A stretch of DNA of 64,000 nt from positions 3,348,001 through 3,412,000 of the forward strand of contig NZ_CP058306.1 in NCBI RefSeq assembly GCF_013389595.1. The letters run 5' to 3'. The notes beneath the pieces are model-generated. The model had not been told where the DNA came from and ran no database searches. It worked only from the letters and a program-made list of their open reading frames with translations. Within the stretch, counting starts at the first letter, position 1. The number at the start of each line of letters is the position of its first letter. The DNA is from Flavobacterium sp. I3-2. GTDB lineage: Bacteria > Bacteroidota > Bacteroidia > Flavobacteriales > Flavobacteriaceae. The position numbers and the translations under genes were made by a program. Positions 56,140-64,000 of the stretch are shown one piece after another.

Positions 56140-56163
56140 TAAAAAAAAGAGCCTAGGCTCTTA
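56140..56163 (-). terminator. Intrinsic terminator of the HTH gene
   Basis: On the minus strand a perfect palindrome AAGAGCCTAGGCTCTT is followed by TTTTTT. It overlaps the last codons of the small HTH gene. Confidence 0.8.
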
Positions 56164-56440
56164 ACTTTAAAATATGTTCTATTAAACAGTTATAAATTTG
56201 AAGTTTGCTGTATAATTTTCTACCAAAAATTTCAATGGGTATAATTTTAAACTTTTCTCGGTATTTGTAAAAGGTGGTTTTACTTATTTTAAAAAAAGTT
56301 AACACGTCTTGTTCTTCGAGCAACAACACTTCAACGTTTTGCCAATTTAAATGTTGTAAATCGTTTTTTAATTTTTGGATTTCTTCTCTTAAATTGATTA
56401 AACCCAAATACATTTTGTCTTTCTCATCATACGCTGTCAT
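56153..56440 (-). CDS. Small excisionase/MerR-like HTH protein
   Basis: 95 residues. The N-terminal half is a helical, coiled-coil-like segment (INLREEIQKLKNDLQHL). The C-terminal half is a single HTH with wing (LLEEQDVLTFFKISKTTFYKYREKFKIIPIEIFGRKLYSK), close to the HTH_17 excisionase type found in mobile-element and toxin-region regulators of Bacteroidota. It is flanked by the repeat region and has its own terminator. The target is unknown. Confidence 0.75.
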   Translation of the reverse strand: MTAYDEKDKMYLGLINLREEIQKLKNDLQHLNWQNVEVLLLEEQDVLTFFKISKTTFYKYREKFKIIPIEIFGRKLYSKLQIYNCLIEHILKLRA

Positions 56441-56658
56441 TGTGATTTTTTTTTAAAAGACTTTACAATATACAAAAAAAACTGCTGTATTTGGATTATT
56501 TAGTTTGATTTTGCTCTATAATTTTGTAGTTTTTACTGTTTTATTTGTTTTGACAAATGAAACCTAATAAGATTGAAAAATACCTAACAACTTAGGCAAA
56601 TAAAATATTAGGTTTGTGTTGGTTTATTTTGTAATTTATGACTAAAATTTATGTATAA

Positions 56659-57111
56659 ATGAGAGAAGTAAAATATGTTAGCTATTCTGAATTGAAAAAT
56701 GCATATAATTATGTAACTTCTTTTCTTGAAGAAAAAAGAGGAAAAAAAATTACTTCGATACAGACAACTATTTCTGGCGATTTAGGTTTTGATGGAGATG
56801 ATAATTACTTTCTTTTAGAAGATTTTATTTTGAAAAATAATCTAAATCATGACAGCTTTACATATAATGAATATTTTTTAGATGAGGGTGAAATTTGTAA
56901 TCCGGTGTTTTTATTTAAAAATATTTTTATCTTGATTATAAGAATTCCAATGTTTTTATTAAACTTAATAACATTTAAACAATTGAATTTGAAATATCCT
57001 GAATTTACTGGTGAAGATCGTTATGTGAAAGATTTAAACGTTAAAGATTTAATTACTTGGTTTTTAGAGAAAGAATTCAAAACTTCAAACGAGATTAAAT
57101 ATATATATTAA
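56659..57111 (+). CDS. DUF1493-like protein
   Basis: 150 residues. The central motif DLGFDGDDNYFLLEDFILKNNLNHDSFTYNEYFLDEGE fits DUF1493, a small acyl-carrier-protein-like family. A hydrophobic stretch in the middle (FLFKNIFILIIRIPMFLLNLITF) may associate with the membrane. DUF1493 genes frequently occur in polymorphic-toxin and immunity regions, which fits the setting. The start is the ATG at 56659. It is followed by a GGGGAAAT tract and a terminator. Confidence 0.65.
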   Translation: MREVKYVSYSELKNAYNYVTSFLEEKRGKKITSIQTTISGDLGFDGDDNYFLLEDFILKNNLNHDSFTYNEYFLDEGEICNPVFLFKNIFILIIRIPMFLLNLITFKQLNLKYPEFTGEDRYVKDLNVKDLITWFLEKEFKTSNEIKYIY

Positions 57112-57130
57112 GCTTTATAAGTTACAAGTT

Positions 57131-57182
57131 TATAAATGGGAATGGGGAAATGGGGAAATTGGGAAATTGGGAAATTGGGAAT
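57131..57182 (+). repeat. GGGGAAATGGGG tract downstream of the DUF1493 gene
   Basis: Runs of three to four G separated by AAAT or AAATT (ATGGGGAAATGGGGAAATTG and on) match the tracts around the S23-like gene, but no S23-like gene is present here. Confidence 0.75.
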
Positions 57183-57218
57183 GATTTAAAGTTCTAAGTT
57201 GTAATTTCTATTTATTAT

Positions 57219-57257
57219 AAACGCCTCTACGTATGGTATGAGGCGTTTGCTTTTTTT
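57219..57257 (+). terminator. Intrinsic terminator downstream of the DUF1493 gene
   Basis: The stem AAACGCCTC/GAGGCGTTT (57219-57227, 57240-57248) with a 12-base loop is followed by GC and TTTTTTT. It could also act on the converging gene to its right, but the T-run fits the plus strand. Confidence 0.75.
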
Positions 57258-57260
57258 GGA

Positions 57261-58865
57261 TTAATAAAGGTTTGGAATATCTTTAGTTATGGGTATTTGT
57301 ATGATTGTTGGTATGGTTGATTTCATGGCTTGGATGCAAAGCTCTTTAAGTTCTGCTAATGAGTTTGCAGATTTACCATTACATCCATAACCTTTGGCTA
57401 GAGAAACAAAGTCTAAATCTGGAATATTTAGGCCTGGAACATTTGGTGTGTCTTGACAGATAGCAAATGATTTTAATATACCATACTCTTCGTTAACTGG
57501 AACAATATAAATGATTGGTAGGCTTTGTTGTTTTGCTGTCCAAATACCTTGAATAGCGTATTGAAATGAACCGTCGCCAATGAATGCTACTACTTGTCTG
57601 TTTTTACCACTTCTTTTTTCTGCAAGTGCTATACCAATAGCAGCAGGAACATTCCAACCAAGAGAACCGCTTGCGGCAGTATAAAATCCGTCGTGAAATG
57701 TAACAGGCCAAGCAGCATGCAGATCGGCTAGATTGGAAGGAGACTCTTCTAGTAAAATGGCATCTTGTGGCATAACCTCTCTTACTGCACTAAAAACCTC
57801 AAAGGCTGTTAATTGATTATCATTGGATTCTTTGGTTTTGGTTGATGGGGTATTAAATACTTTAGCTGTTCTTTTTTCTTTTAAATCAATTAAATTTGCT
57901 AACGCGTCTAAAGCTAATACCGGATTACTTACTAAGCTATCGCCTACAGGTGCTTTTGCAGACTCGGTGGGGTCGTTTGTTATGTGTAGAAGTTTTAAGT
58001 TTTTTGGTAGATAATCTCCTGGAACGTATGGATAATATCAAAAAACAGGTGCTCCAATTATTAAAGCTACATCGAAACCTTCTAACTTGTCTGCTAGTGG
58101 TTTTATTGCAAAAGGTAAATTACCTGCATAAAGTGGGTGATTTTCTGGAAAAGGTGTACGCTCTGAAGAAGGTGCTGCAAAAACGGGTGCTTGTAAGGCT
58201 TCTGCTAATTTAATTGCTTGTTTCCAACCGTTATGTTTTGCTATATCTGCTCCGTAAATCAATACTGGATTTTTTGCCTGTACAATTAATGTTGCAAATT
58301 CTTGTAGTCTATTTGGATCTGCGGCTATTCTATGTGCAATACTACGAACTACAATTTCTTTATTGACTTCTTTTTGCCAATCGTCTAATGGAATGGATAG
58401 AAAAACCGGACCTGCAGGCTCTTGTATTGCCATTGCGTATGCTCTCATAAAAGCATCTGGTACATCTTCTGCCCTTTTTGGCTCGTAACTCCATTTTACA
58501 AATGGTTTAGGGACTTCTTCGGCTTGTGGATTTGATAGCCAAGGTTCCATTAAAAGCATTTCTCTAGTTTGGTTTCCGGCTGTAATTATTAAAGGTGTTT
58601 TATTCATACTGGCAGTTAATATATTACTCATTGCATTACATAAGCCTGCTGAGGTATGAACATTTACAAGCCCAACGGTTTGGGTTGCTTGGGCATAAGC
58701 ATCTGCTGCTGCAACTGCAGAAGCTTCTTGAAGAACTTGAATATAATTAAAATCTGAAGGGAAATTTTGAAGAAAGGTTTCTTCTGTTGAACCTGGATTA
58801 CCAAAAATGGTATCGATATTAAGTTTTCTTAATAATTCAAACGTTTTTTCGCGTACCGTAGCCAT
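57261..58865 (-). pseudogene. Benzoylformate-decarboxylase-like ThDP enzyme, interrupted by one TGA
   Basis: 535 codons in one frame, close to the usual ~528 residues. The product has the ThDP N-terminal domain with GNPGSTEE (Ser in GNPGS), the cofactor Glu in VLQEASAVAAA and the catalytic-type His in VNVHTSAGLC. The C-terminal ThDP-binding domain has GDGSFQYAIQGIWTAKQQ and NEEYGIL. The frame is broken only by TGA at 58040-58038, in GAPVF-stop-YYPYVPGDYLP. Homologues have Arg there, so CGA to TGA is the simplest change. The translation on both sides is intact. It is either a very recent pseudogene, a sequencing error, or read-through. Known reaction of the family: 2-oxo acid decarboxylation, such as benzoylformate to benzaldehyde. 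Confidence 0.8.
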
Positions 58866-59466
58866 GTTTTATAATAAATTAAAAGTTTTATCCAAAATAC
58901 GTAATTAAAATAATTTAAAACATTTTTTTACTGGCTTATTTATGTAATAATATACTAAAAAACTTTTGAAACTCGATTCAACACTGTTTTTTACATTAAA
59001 TACTTTTGTATTAAAAATAATTCAATGCTAATAAAGTTTTTTATTTTGATATTATAAAAACAAAGCTCGACAAAGATTCTAAAATCTATTTAAGTTTGAT
59101 AAGTATTATGTTATTCCTTAAATATAATGAACAGTTATATAAGCGGATTTTTTATTGTTGCATTAAGTTGCTAAATAATTAACAATCTTACAATTAACCT
59201 ATTACAACTAAATATTTACAACCATTTACACAAGTTTTACTTTGTATCATTTGAATGCTTGGGTATTACAATTTTTAGTAATGATAAAAAATGAAGTTGG
59301 TTTTCTTTTTTGTCGCAATCGTCAATTTCATTTTTATTTATTACATTTAAAAAATCAAAAGGGCGTGACTTGGTTTTGGTAAATTTTAAAGTTTTGGCTT
59401 TAATTTTAGCCACATGGGTTAAGCTTCGTCATGTTAAGGACAATGTAAAGCATACAGTAAAAATAA
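58866..59466. other. Gap before the small orphan genes
   Basis: AT-rich, no gene. The last ~200 bases (from about 59270) contain the spacer phrase also seen before other genes of the run: TTTAGTAATGATAAAA, then TTTTTTGTCGCAATCGTCAA. Confidence 0.5.
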
Positions 59467-60021
59467 ATGGATTTAATAAATAAAATTTTAAAAAACAAAA
59501 TAAATTACTTTATTATTTTAATTTCTATTATTCTTTATATACGTCAAGAAAACAGAATTTTAGATTTTCCAATTTTTTTAAATTATACATTTTTTTTAAT
59601 ATTGTTTTTTGTACTTTTCTTTATAAACAATAAACACAGTAAAGAAATTAAGCGAAAAAGTTTTCTTCATCAATTTTTTAATATTTTGGCATTAATAGTT
59701 TTTGCCATTTTATTTACAACTATGTTAAAAATACCATTGAACTTTGCCATTATTAAATTAACAAATGGAAATCAAATTGAAAGAATTTGTCAAATAAACA
59801 ATTATTTTTCTGGCAGAATGGAAAAAATATATTTCATATTTGATGGAAAAAAGCAGTCAATACGCTTTAAAAATGAAAAGCATCTCACAAGAGAAGATAT
59901 TATTAAAAATTATATGATTAAACTAAATTATAAAAATTCTATATTCGGAACGAAAGTTATTGAAAGTTACCAACTAATAAAAAACAAAAACACTGTACAT
60001 AACACAAATTTTACTTCGTAG
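59467..60021 (+). CDS. Small membrane protein, function unknown
   Basis: 184 residues. Three hydrophobic segments (about 13-25, 38-53, 68-88) are followed by a soluble charged C-terminal half (IKLTNGNQIERICQINNYF, IYFIFDGKKQSIRFKNEKHL). The start is the ATG in AAAATAAATG. It belongs to a run of unrelated small genes with similar spacers. An immunity or orphan role is possible but not shown. Confidence 0.55.
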   Translation: MDLINKILKNKINYFIILISIILYIRQENRILDFPIFLNYTFFLILFFVLFFINNKHSKEIKRKSFLHQFFNILALIVFAILFTTMLKIPLNFAIIKLTNGNQIERICQINNYFSGRMEKIYFIFDGKKQSIRFKNEKHLTREDIIKNYMIKLNYKNSIFGTKVIESYQLIKNKNTVHNTNFTS

Positions 60022-60179
60022 TGCTCACATCATTAAAACAGAGTAATGGTAAGTAAAGACAAATATCGATTTTGTTTTTCTTTTTTTGTTGTAATCGTCA
60101 TTTCAATTTTATTAAAAAATTAAAAAAAGCGTTGCTTGTTTAGATTTTGTTTTAATAATAAATTCACACAGATATATGA

Positions 60180-60187
60180 TATTTTTG
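60180..60187 (+). promoter_or_regulatory. Possible -7 box (TATTTTTG)
   Basis: It is an exact TAnnTTTG match 13 bases before the next start codon. A TTTG -33 box at the usual distance was not found, so transcription from here would give a very short leader. The call is weak. Confidence 0.3.
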
Positions 60188-60200
60188 TAAAAAGACACAA

Positions 60201-60830
60201 ATGGAAATAGAAAAAAAATATGAAATATTAAATTCATTACCTGCATACGGACCAATGTACATTTCTATTTCAGATTCAGAAGAACCTTTTTTTTCAGAAG
60301 GTTTTGTAGTTCGTTTTTACAAATCCGATAAGTCACAATGGGTAGCTAATTTTGCGCTTGGTTGGACAAATTATTCAAAAGTATTTGATTTTCCTGAACA
60401 CGATATAATAATTGTAATTGCTGGTGGTCGAGTTTATATTATGAATCCAAACTATGAAGTGCCACAAAAAATATTTGGAATTACAATTAATGAAATAGTT
60501 GAAACAGCTGATAGAAGTTTGATATTTGCAAATGACATTAATATTATTGTTTTTGATAATTTAAATGGTGAATTTTGGGAAACTAGTCGAATTTCTTGGG
60601 ATGGCATAAGAAATTTAAAGGTTACTGATGATATGCTTTATGGCGAATCATACTTTCCTGCAAATTTCAATGAAGAATGGCACGTTTTTTCAATTAACCT
60701 TAAAACGAGAGAAGTTGTTGGTGGTACATGGAATGAATTACATCAAAACAATTCGTTTTATGAAGTTAGAGATAATAATAATTTAAATAAAAAAACAAAT
60801 AATAAATCTTGGTGGAAATTTTGGAAATAA
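60201..60830 (+). CDS. Cytoplasmic protein, beta-rich, function unknown
   Basis: 209 residues, no signal peptide or membrane segment. Several strand-turn-strand segments with propeller-like spacing are present (FVVRFYKSDKSQWVANFALG; HDIIIVIAGGRVYIMNP; SLIFANDINIIVFDN; MLYGESYFPANFNEEW). The last 30 residues are polar and end KSWWKFWK. It resembles single-protein immunity or scaffold proteins in general layout only. No family recognised. Confidence 0.6.
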   Translation: MEIEKKYEILNSLPAYGPMYISISDSEEPFFSEGFVVRFYKSDKSQWVANFALGWTNYSKVFDFPEHDIIIVIAGGRVYIMNPNYEVPQKIFGITINEIVETADRSLIFANDINIIVFDNLNGEFWETSRISWDGIRNLKVTDDMLYGESYFPANFNEEWHVFSINLKTREVVGGTWNELHQNNSFYEVRDNNNLNKKTNNKSWWKFWK

Positions 60831-61006
60831 CAACGTTACATTGTTAATATTAAGCCTTTTTAGTTGATAAATAAACTATTAAATACATTTTTCTTTGGTA
60901 CTACTCACCTCTTTTATTTTAAATAGGTTTATAAAAGAAAATGGCATATTTTATTGTTCTTAATTTTATCATAAAACTACAATTTATAATCAAAATACTT
61001 AAAAAA

Positions 61007-61387
61007 ATGGATCAAAATTTAGTGAATTTAATTGGTTTGTATTCGGTCGATAAAAATCCCGATGTAACTTTGGTTGAATTATTAATTAATAAAAAAGCGT
61101 CTGAAATTGAAATAGGTGAATTCACACAACAAATAGAAAATCAACCATAAAGGAATTGGCAAGCTCCTTTTTTTGAAAAATATCTTAATCTTGAAGGAAC
61201 TAAAATAATTGGTGATGAATATAATTTACCCAAAGAAACTAATGAAACTACAAGATTAACATTCTTTATTTATTTCCTTGATGTGAATAAATCTTTATTA
61301 ACACCATTTGGACCATTAGAATTAAAAGAAAAAGTAAATCAACCAAAACGAATTACTGAATTAATTAGATTTGAAGATCCGGAATAA
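61007..61387 (+). pseudogene. Small gene broken by one in-frame TAA
   Basis: The frame from the ATG at 61007 encodes MDQNLVNLIGLYSVDKNPDVTL and on for 47 residues. It meets TAA at 61148-61150 and continues without further stops for 78 codons (NWQAPFFEKYLNLEGTKIIG; TTRLTFFIYFLDVNKSLLTPFG; RITELIRFEDPE) to a second stop. Both halves have ordinary protein composition, so this was one ~126-residue protein. The second half looks like a small immunity-type protein. The interruption is either decay or a sequencing error. Confidence 0.65.
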
Positions 61388-61607
61388 TTTATTTTGGTAA
61401 TTACGAAGTAGGTGACATGTCAATAAATTTAAAACATATAAAAAAAATTCAAAGCTTAGTAAGTACAAATTACTAATTTACTTTTTTGTCACAATTGCCT
61501 ATTCCATTTTATTTGTTAGTTTTATAAATTAAAAAAAGTTGCTTGCTTTTTGATTTATTCAAAATAGTGCTTTGTTTAATAAACTAGAATTGTAATAAAA
61601 ACGTGAG

Positions 61608-61988
61608 ATGAAAAAAAGAATTTTATATTATATTGTTTTTCTAATTTTGTATATCATTCTTGCTTTTCCAATTGCTTCAATTGACAACCTAATTGAATTT
61701 ATCGACTTTGAAAATGTTCTAATTTTAGGTTTTGGAATTTTAAATTGTTTTTTGGCCTTTATTTTTTTAAAATGGAATTTTATATTTAATATCATTATTT
61801 CATTTTTAATTTCCTTAATTTCTTTATTATTAGTCAATTTAATTTTAAAATTAAATTTGGCACCGAATTCGGATGCTTACGGAATACAAACTGCTATTTT
61901 AACAAATGCTATTATTTCTATTGCTCTGTGGGAAATTACGTTTCAAGCTAAAATACATTTCGCTAAAAACGTAAATGATTCTCGTTAA
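61608..61988 (+). CDS. Four-helix small membrane protein, function unknown
   Basis: 126 residues with about four membrane helices (around 6-23, 35-56, 59-80, 93-112), polar ends and no known motif. The ATG is preceded by an A/G-rich stretch (ACGTGAGATG). It sits in the run of orphan genes after the shared spacer phrase. Confidence 0.55.
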   Translation: MKKRILYYIVFLILYIILAFPIASIDNLIEFIDFENVLILGFGILNCFLAFIFLKWNFIFNIIISFLISLISLLLVNLILKLNLAPNSDAYGIQTAILTNAIISIALWEITFQAKIHFAKNVNDSR

Positions 61989-62123
61989 CAAAATTTAATA
62001 CTCTTTCAAATTAAAACACTTATAGTTTGTAGTTTTTATTGCAAGTTATTTTTATAAATATTTTTTAATAAATGTGCATAAATTTACAAGTTAGAAAGTA
62101 ATTGAAAAAAAGACAACCTGTTT

Positions 62124-62405
62124 ATGATGGAATATCTACGAAATCGAAAATTAGCTGGCTTTATTGCGTTTTTATATGTTGGTTTGGGTACTTTATCTGT
62201 TTGTTCCATTTATCCAGCAGATCCGCTTTATGGCAATTGGTCTTTGTATGGTTTACTTATATCTTTACCTGTATCTGCGGTAAGTTTTGGATATCGATTT
62301 GCTGAATCTAAAATTATTTATCCCGTTTTTATTATTCAATTTGCAATGTTTCTTTTGACATTTTTAATTTTGTCAGTATTTATAAAACCAAAGAAAAATA
62401 AATAA
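62124..62405 (+). CDS. Small three-helix membrane protein, function unknown
   Basis: 93 residues; the preferred start is one of two ATGs at 62124/62127. Three hydrophobic segments (LAGFIAFLYVGLGTLSVCSI, SLYGLLISLPVSAVSFG, IYPVFIIQFAMFLLTFLILSVF) and a basic tail (KPKKNK). A different frame of similar length overlaps but has less protein-like composition. Confidence 0.5.
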   Translation: MMEYLRNRKLAGFIAFLYVGLGTLSVCSIYPADPLYGNWSLYGLLISLPVSAVSFGYRFAESKIIYPVFIIQFAMFLLTFLILSVFIKPKKNK

Positions 62406-62535
62406 TCATTGATTTAATAAACTAAACAAGTCACAATTTATAAACAACCTTTTTAATCATTGTAAAAGTTTTGCAAATTTTAGGTATTGATGAAAATATC
62501 TTTTTTTAAATAAGAGAAGTAGTTATAATTTTGAT

Positions 62536-63156
62536 TTATAAAATATCTTTTTTAACTCGTACTAATTTTGTAGCTGAATCTGAAGCTATTAATAATCCAC
62601 CTGCTAACATAATTACGTCCTTTAAAACCAAACGACCTGCACCCGATAAATAAGGAAAACCGAAATGTGGAGTTGAAAAATCGCCACCTAAATTAGGAAC
62701 ATAAACCTCTGGTGTTGTTATCAGAAAAGATAAAGTAACTAAAGACATACAAAAAGTTAGTAAACCTCCCCATAAACCGATTTTAGGAAACCAAATACCT
62801 AACAAAACAAGTAAACCAATACTTAAAATTACAGTTCCTAAAATATAAGAAAATGCATAAGTACCATTTTGTTTATGCCAATCAATATTTTGTTGAACGA
62901 CCTTACCTTCTGGATTTTTATAAAGTGTATATTCCTTCATATTTTTTTGACTTTCATTGTTTACATAAACATTTGACTTTTTGTAAAAAAAACTCATTAC
63001 TGGACTATTGCTTACAAAAGGTACAATACCATCAGCTTCATAAGGAAAGGCTTTTAAACCACCAATCCAAGCCATTACAATAAAAATTGCAACTCGTAAG
63101 GTATTAAAAAAAATTGATTGGGTATTTGCTAAAATTTGTAATAAGGTTTGCATCAT
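62536..63156 (-). CDS. DUF417 family (YkgB/RclC-like) membrane protein
   Basis: 206 residues. The DUF417 hallmark WIGGLKAFPYEADGIVPFVSNSPVMSFFY is near residue 30. There are four membrane segments (around 15-35, 105-125, 130-150, 180-198) and a C-terminal GAGRLVLKDVIMLAGGLL segment. In E. coli the relative RclC is part of the reactive-chlorine response controlled by the AraC-type RclR. Here an AraC-type gene lies 70 bases upstream on the same strand, which fits that theme. Control by it is inference. Confidence 0.85.
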   Translation of the reverse strand: MMQTLLQILANTQSIFFNTLRVAIFIVMAWIGGLKAFPYEADGIVPFVSNSPVMSFFYKKSNVYVNNESQKNMKEYTLYKNPEGKVVQQNIDWHKQNGTYAFSYILGTVILSIGLLVLLGIWFPKIGLWGGLLTFCMSLVTLSFLITTPEVYVPNLGGDFSTPHFGFPYLSGAGRLVLKDVIMLAGGLLIASDSATKLVRVKKDIL

Positions 63157-63226
63157 GATATATTTAGATGCAAAAGTCTTATATTCTATTGGGGAAATAA
63201 ATGTCTATTTACGTTATAAAAATGTA

Positions 63227-64000
63227 TTATTTCGCTACAATAGATATACCTACCTCATCACGGTAATGTTTGGGTGAGATACCTACTTCATTTTTAAAAT
63301 ACTTACTAAAATGAAATTCATCCGAAAAGCCTAATTCAAATGCTATTTCATTTATGTTTTTGTATGTAAGATGAAGTAATTTCTTTGCTTCTAAAATTAA
63401 ACGTTCTTTAATCAAAATACTTGGTGGTTTTCCATAAATTGATTTTACTTTTTTGCTAAAAGCATCGTTAGTGAGATGGAATTGTTCGGCATAAAATGAA
63501 ATGTTTCTGTTTTCTGTAAAATGCTGTTCAATTAAAAGCTTAAAATCAAACAATTCATCATTTTTAAAATTTGAACGCGCTGCTTTAGAAAGAAGTTTTT
63601 GTTTACTACATAATGCCAAAATTAATTGTAAATACGTTTTTTTTAAAGATATGTCATACGATTGAGTCAAATCTTGTAATGAATCAATTTTTGAGAAAAT
63701 ATGTTCAATCTCTAAAAACTCATTTTCTGATAAATAAACGTATGGAGTTTCATAAATATTATTAAATAAAATACCATTACAAGCAACTTCTTTTTTATGA
63801 TATTCTATACAATAAAAATCGGCATGAAATGAAAGAGCACATACGTTTAAACCTTCAAATAGACGAAAATTCTGATAAGGACTTAGGAAAACTATATGAT
63901 TTGAAGATACAGAATAATCAACTAAATCAATGCTAAATTTTGCCTCGCTTTTAAACAAAAGAATTTGATATAGATTTGAGCGCAAGTCAAAAGATGTACT
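63227..64000 (-). CDS. AraC-family regulator, partial at the window edge
   Basis: The frame is open to the last base, so the start lies outside; at least 257 codons are seen. The C-terminal ~95 residues hold the two AraC helix-turn-helix units (ISFYAEQFHLTNDAFSKKVKSIYGKPPSILIKERLI and NINEIAFELGFSDEFHFSKYFKNEVGISPKHYRDEV). The N-terminal part looks like a cupin-type sensor region (VSSNHIVFLSPYQNFRLFEG). It lies just upstream of the DUF417 gene, same strand. Confidence 0.85.
   Translation of the reverse strand, partial: STSFDLRSNLYQILLFKSEAKFSIDLVDYSVSSNHIVFLSPYQNFRLFEGLNVCALSFHADFYCIEYHKKEVACNGILFNNIYETPYVYLSENEFLEIEHIFSKIDSLQDLTQSYDISLKKTYLQLILALCSKQKLLSKAARSNFKNDELFDFKLLIEQHFTENRNISFYAEQFHLTNDAFSKKVKSIYGKPPSILIKERLILEAKKLLHLTYKNINEIAFELGFSDEFHFSKYFKNEVGISPKHYRDEVGISIVAK

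Noticed and set aside
57261..58865. Selenocysteine at the TGA of the decarboxylase-like gene
   Set aside because: Homologues have Arg, not Cys, at this position and no selenocysteine insertion hairpin was seen.
62102..62305. 67-codon frame overlapping the small membrane protein
   Set aside because: It overlaps a frame with better membrane-protein composition and has no better start signal.

Overview
The window looks like a chromosome segment of a flavobacterium (family Flavobacteriaceae, Bacteroidota). The DNA is AT-rich. There are seven genes for secreted proteins with C-terminal type IX secretion (T9SS) type A sorting domains, a SusC/SusD pair, DUF6266, DUF6520 and MauE-type proteins, and A-rich leaders without clear Shine-Dalgarno sites. 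No rRNA, tRNA or CRISPR array was seen.

Layout. 1-2001: 3' part of a large T9SS-secreted Ig/PKD-like protein. 2215-13551: five tandem, mosaic copies of one T9SS-secreted beta-propeller-like gene. The copies are separated by spacers that carry dispersed repeats, and two pairs appear to be one duplicated block. 13562-15872: an alpha-oxoamine-synthase-like gene cut off by repeat DNA, divergent from a STAS-like/AraC pair. 16013-18371: MauE-like membrane protein, a four-helix-bundle (S23/IVS) gene embedded in GGGAAA tracts, and DUF6520. 18395-25279 (minus): SusC, SusD and an S9 peptidase, a likely peptide uptake and breakdown operon. 25280-31044: 5.8 kb without convincing genes, made of modular repeats, with a strongly foldable 130-nt element near its right end. 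31045-40625: an accessory, probably anti-phage island with an XRE regulator, lipoprotein, NdpA-like protein plus membrane partner, YodC-like protein, a Septu-like ATPase/HNH pair, a second ATPase with an atypical P-loop, a 43-residue CxxC protein and a DUF5677/HEPN-like protein. 40817-41464: DUF6266. 43789-52214: four-gene operon of a T9SS propeller, two RHS-family proteins (the second with a polymorphic C-terminal domain) and a small membrane protein in the immunity position. The RHS operon lies between two nearly identical 1,127-bp direct repeats (42131-43257 and 54153-55279). 56153-62405: small regulator, DUF1493 protein, a benzoylformate-decarboxylase-like gene broken by one in-frame TGA, and a run of small orphan genes whose spacers resemble each other. 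62536-64000: DUF417 (RclC-like) membrane protein and an AraC regulator running off the edge.

The unifying feature is the dispersed repeat system. Its modules keep fixed loop sequences while exchanging complementary stems, occur in both orientations between the T9SS paralogues, truncate one enzyme gene and flank the RHS operon. It probably drives the duplication, gene conversion and cassette turnover seen here. This is inferred from sequence alone.
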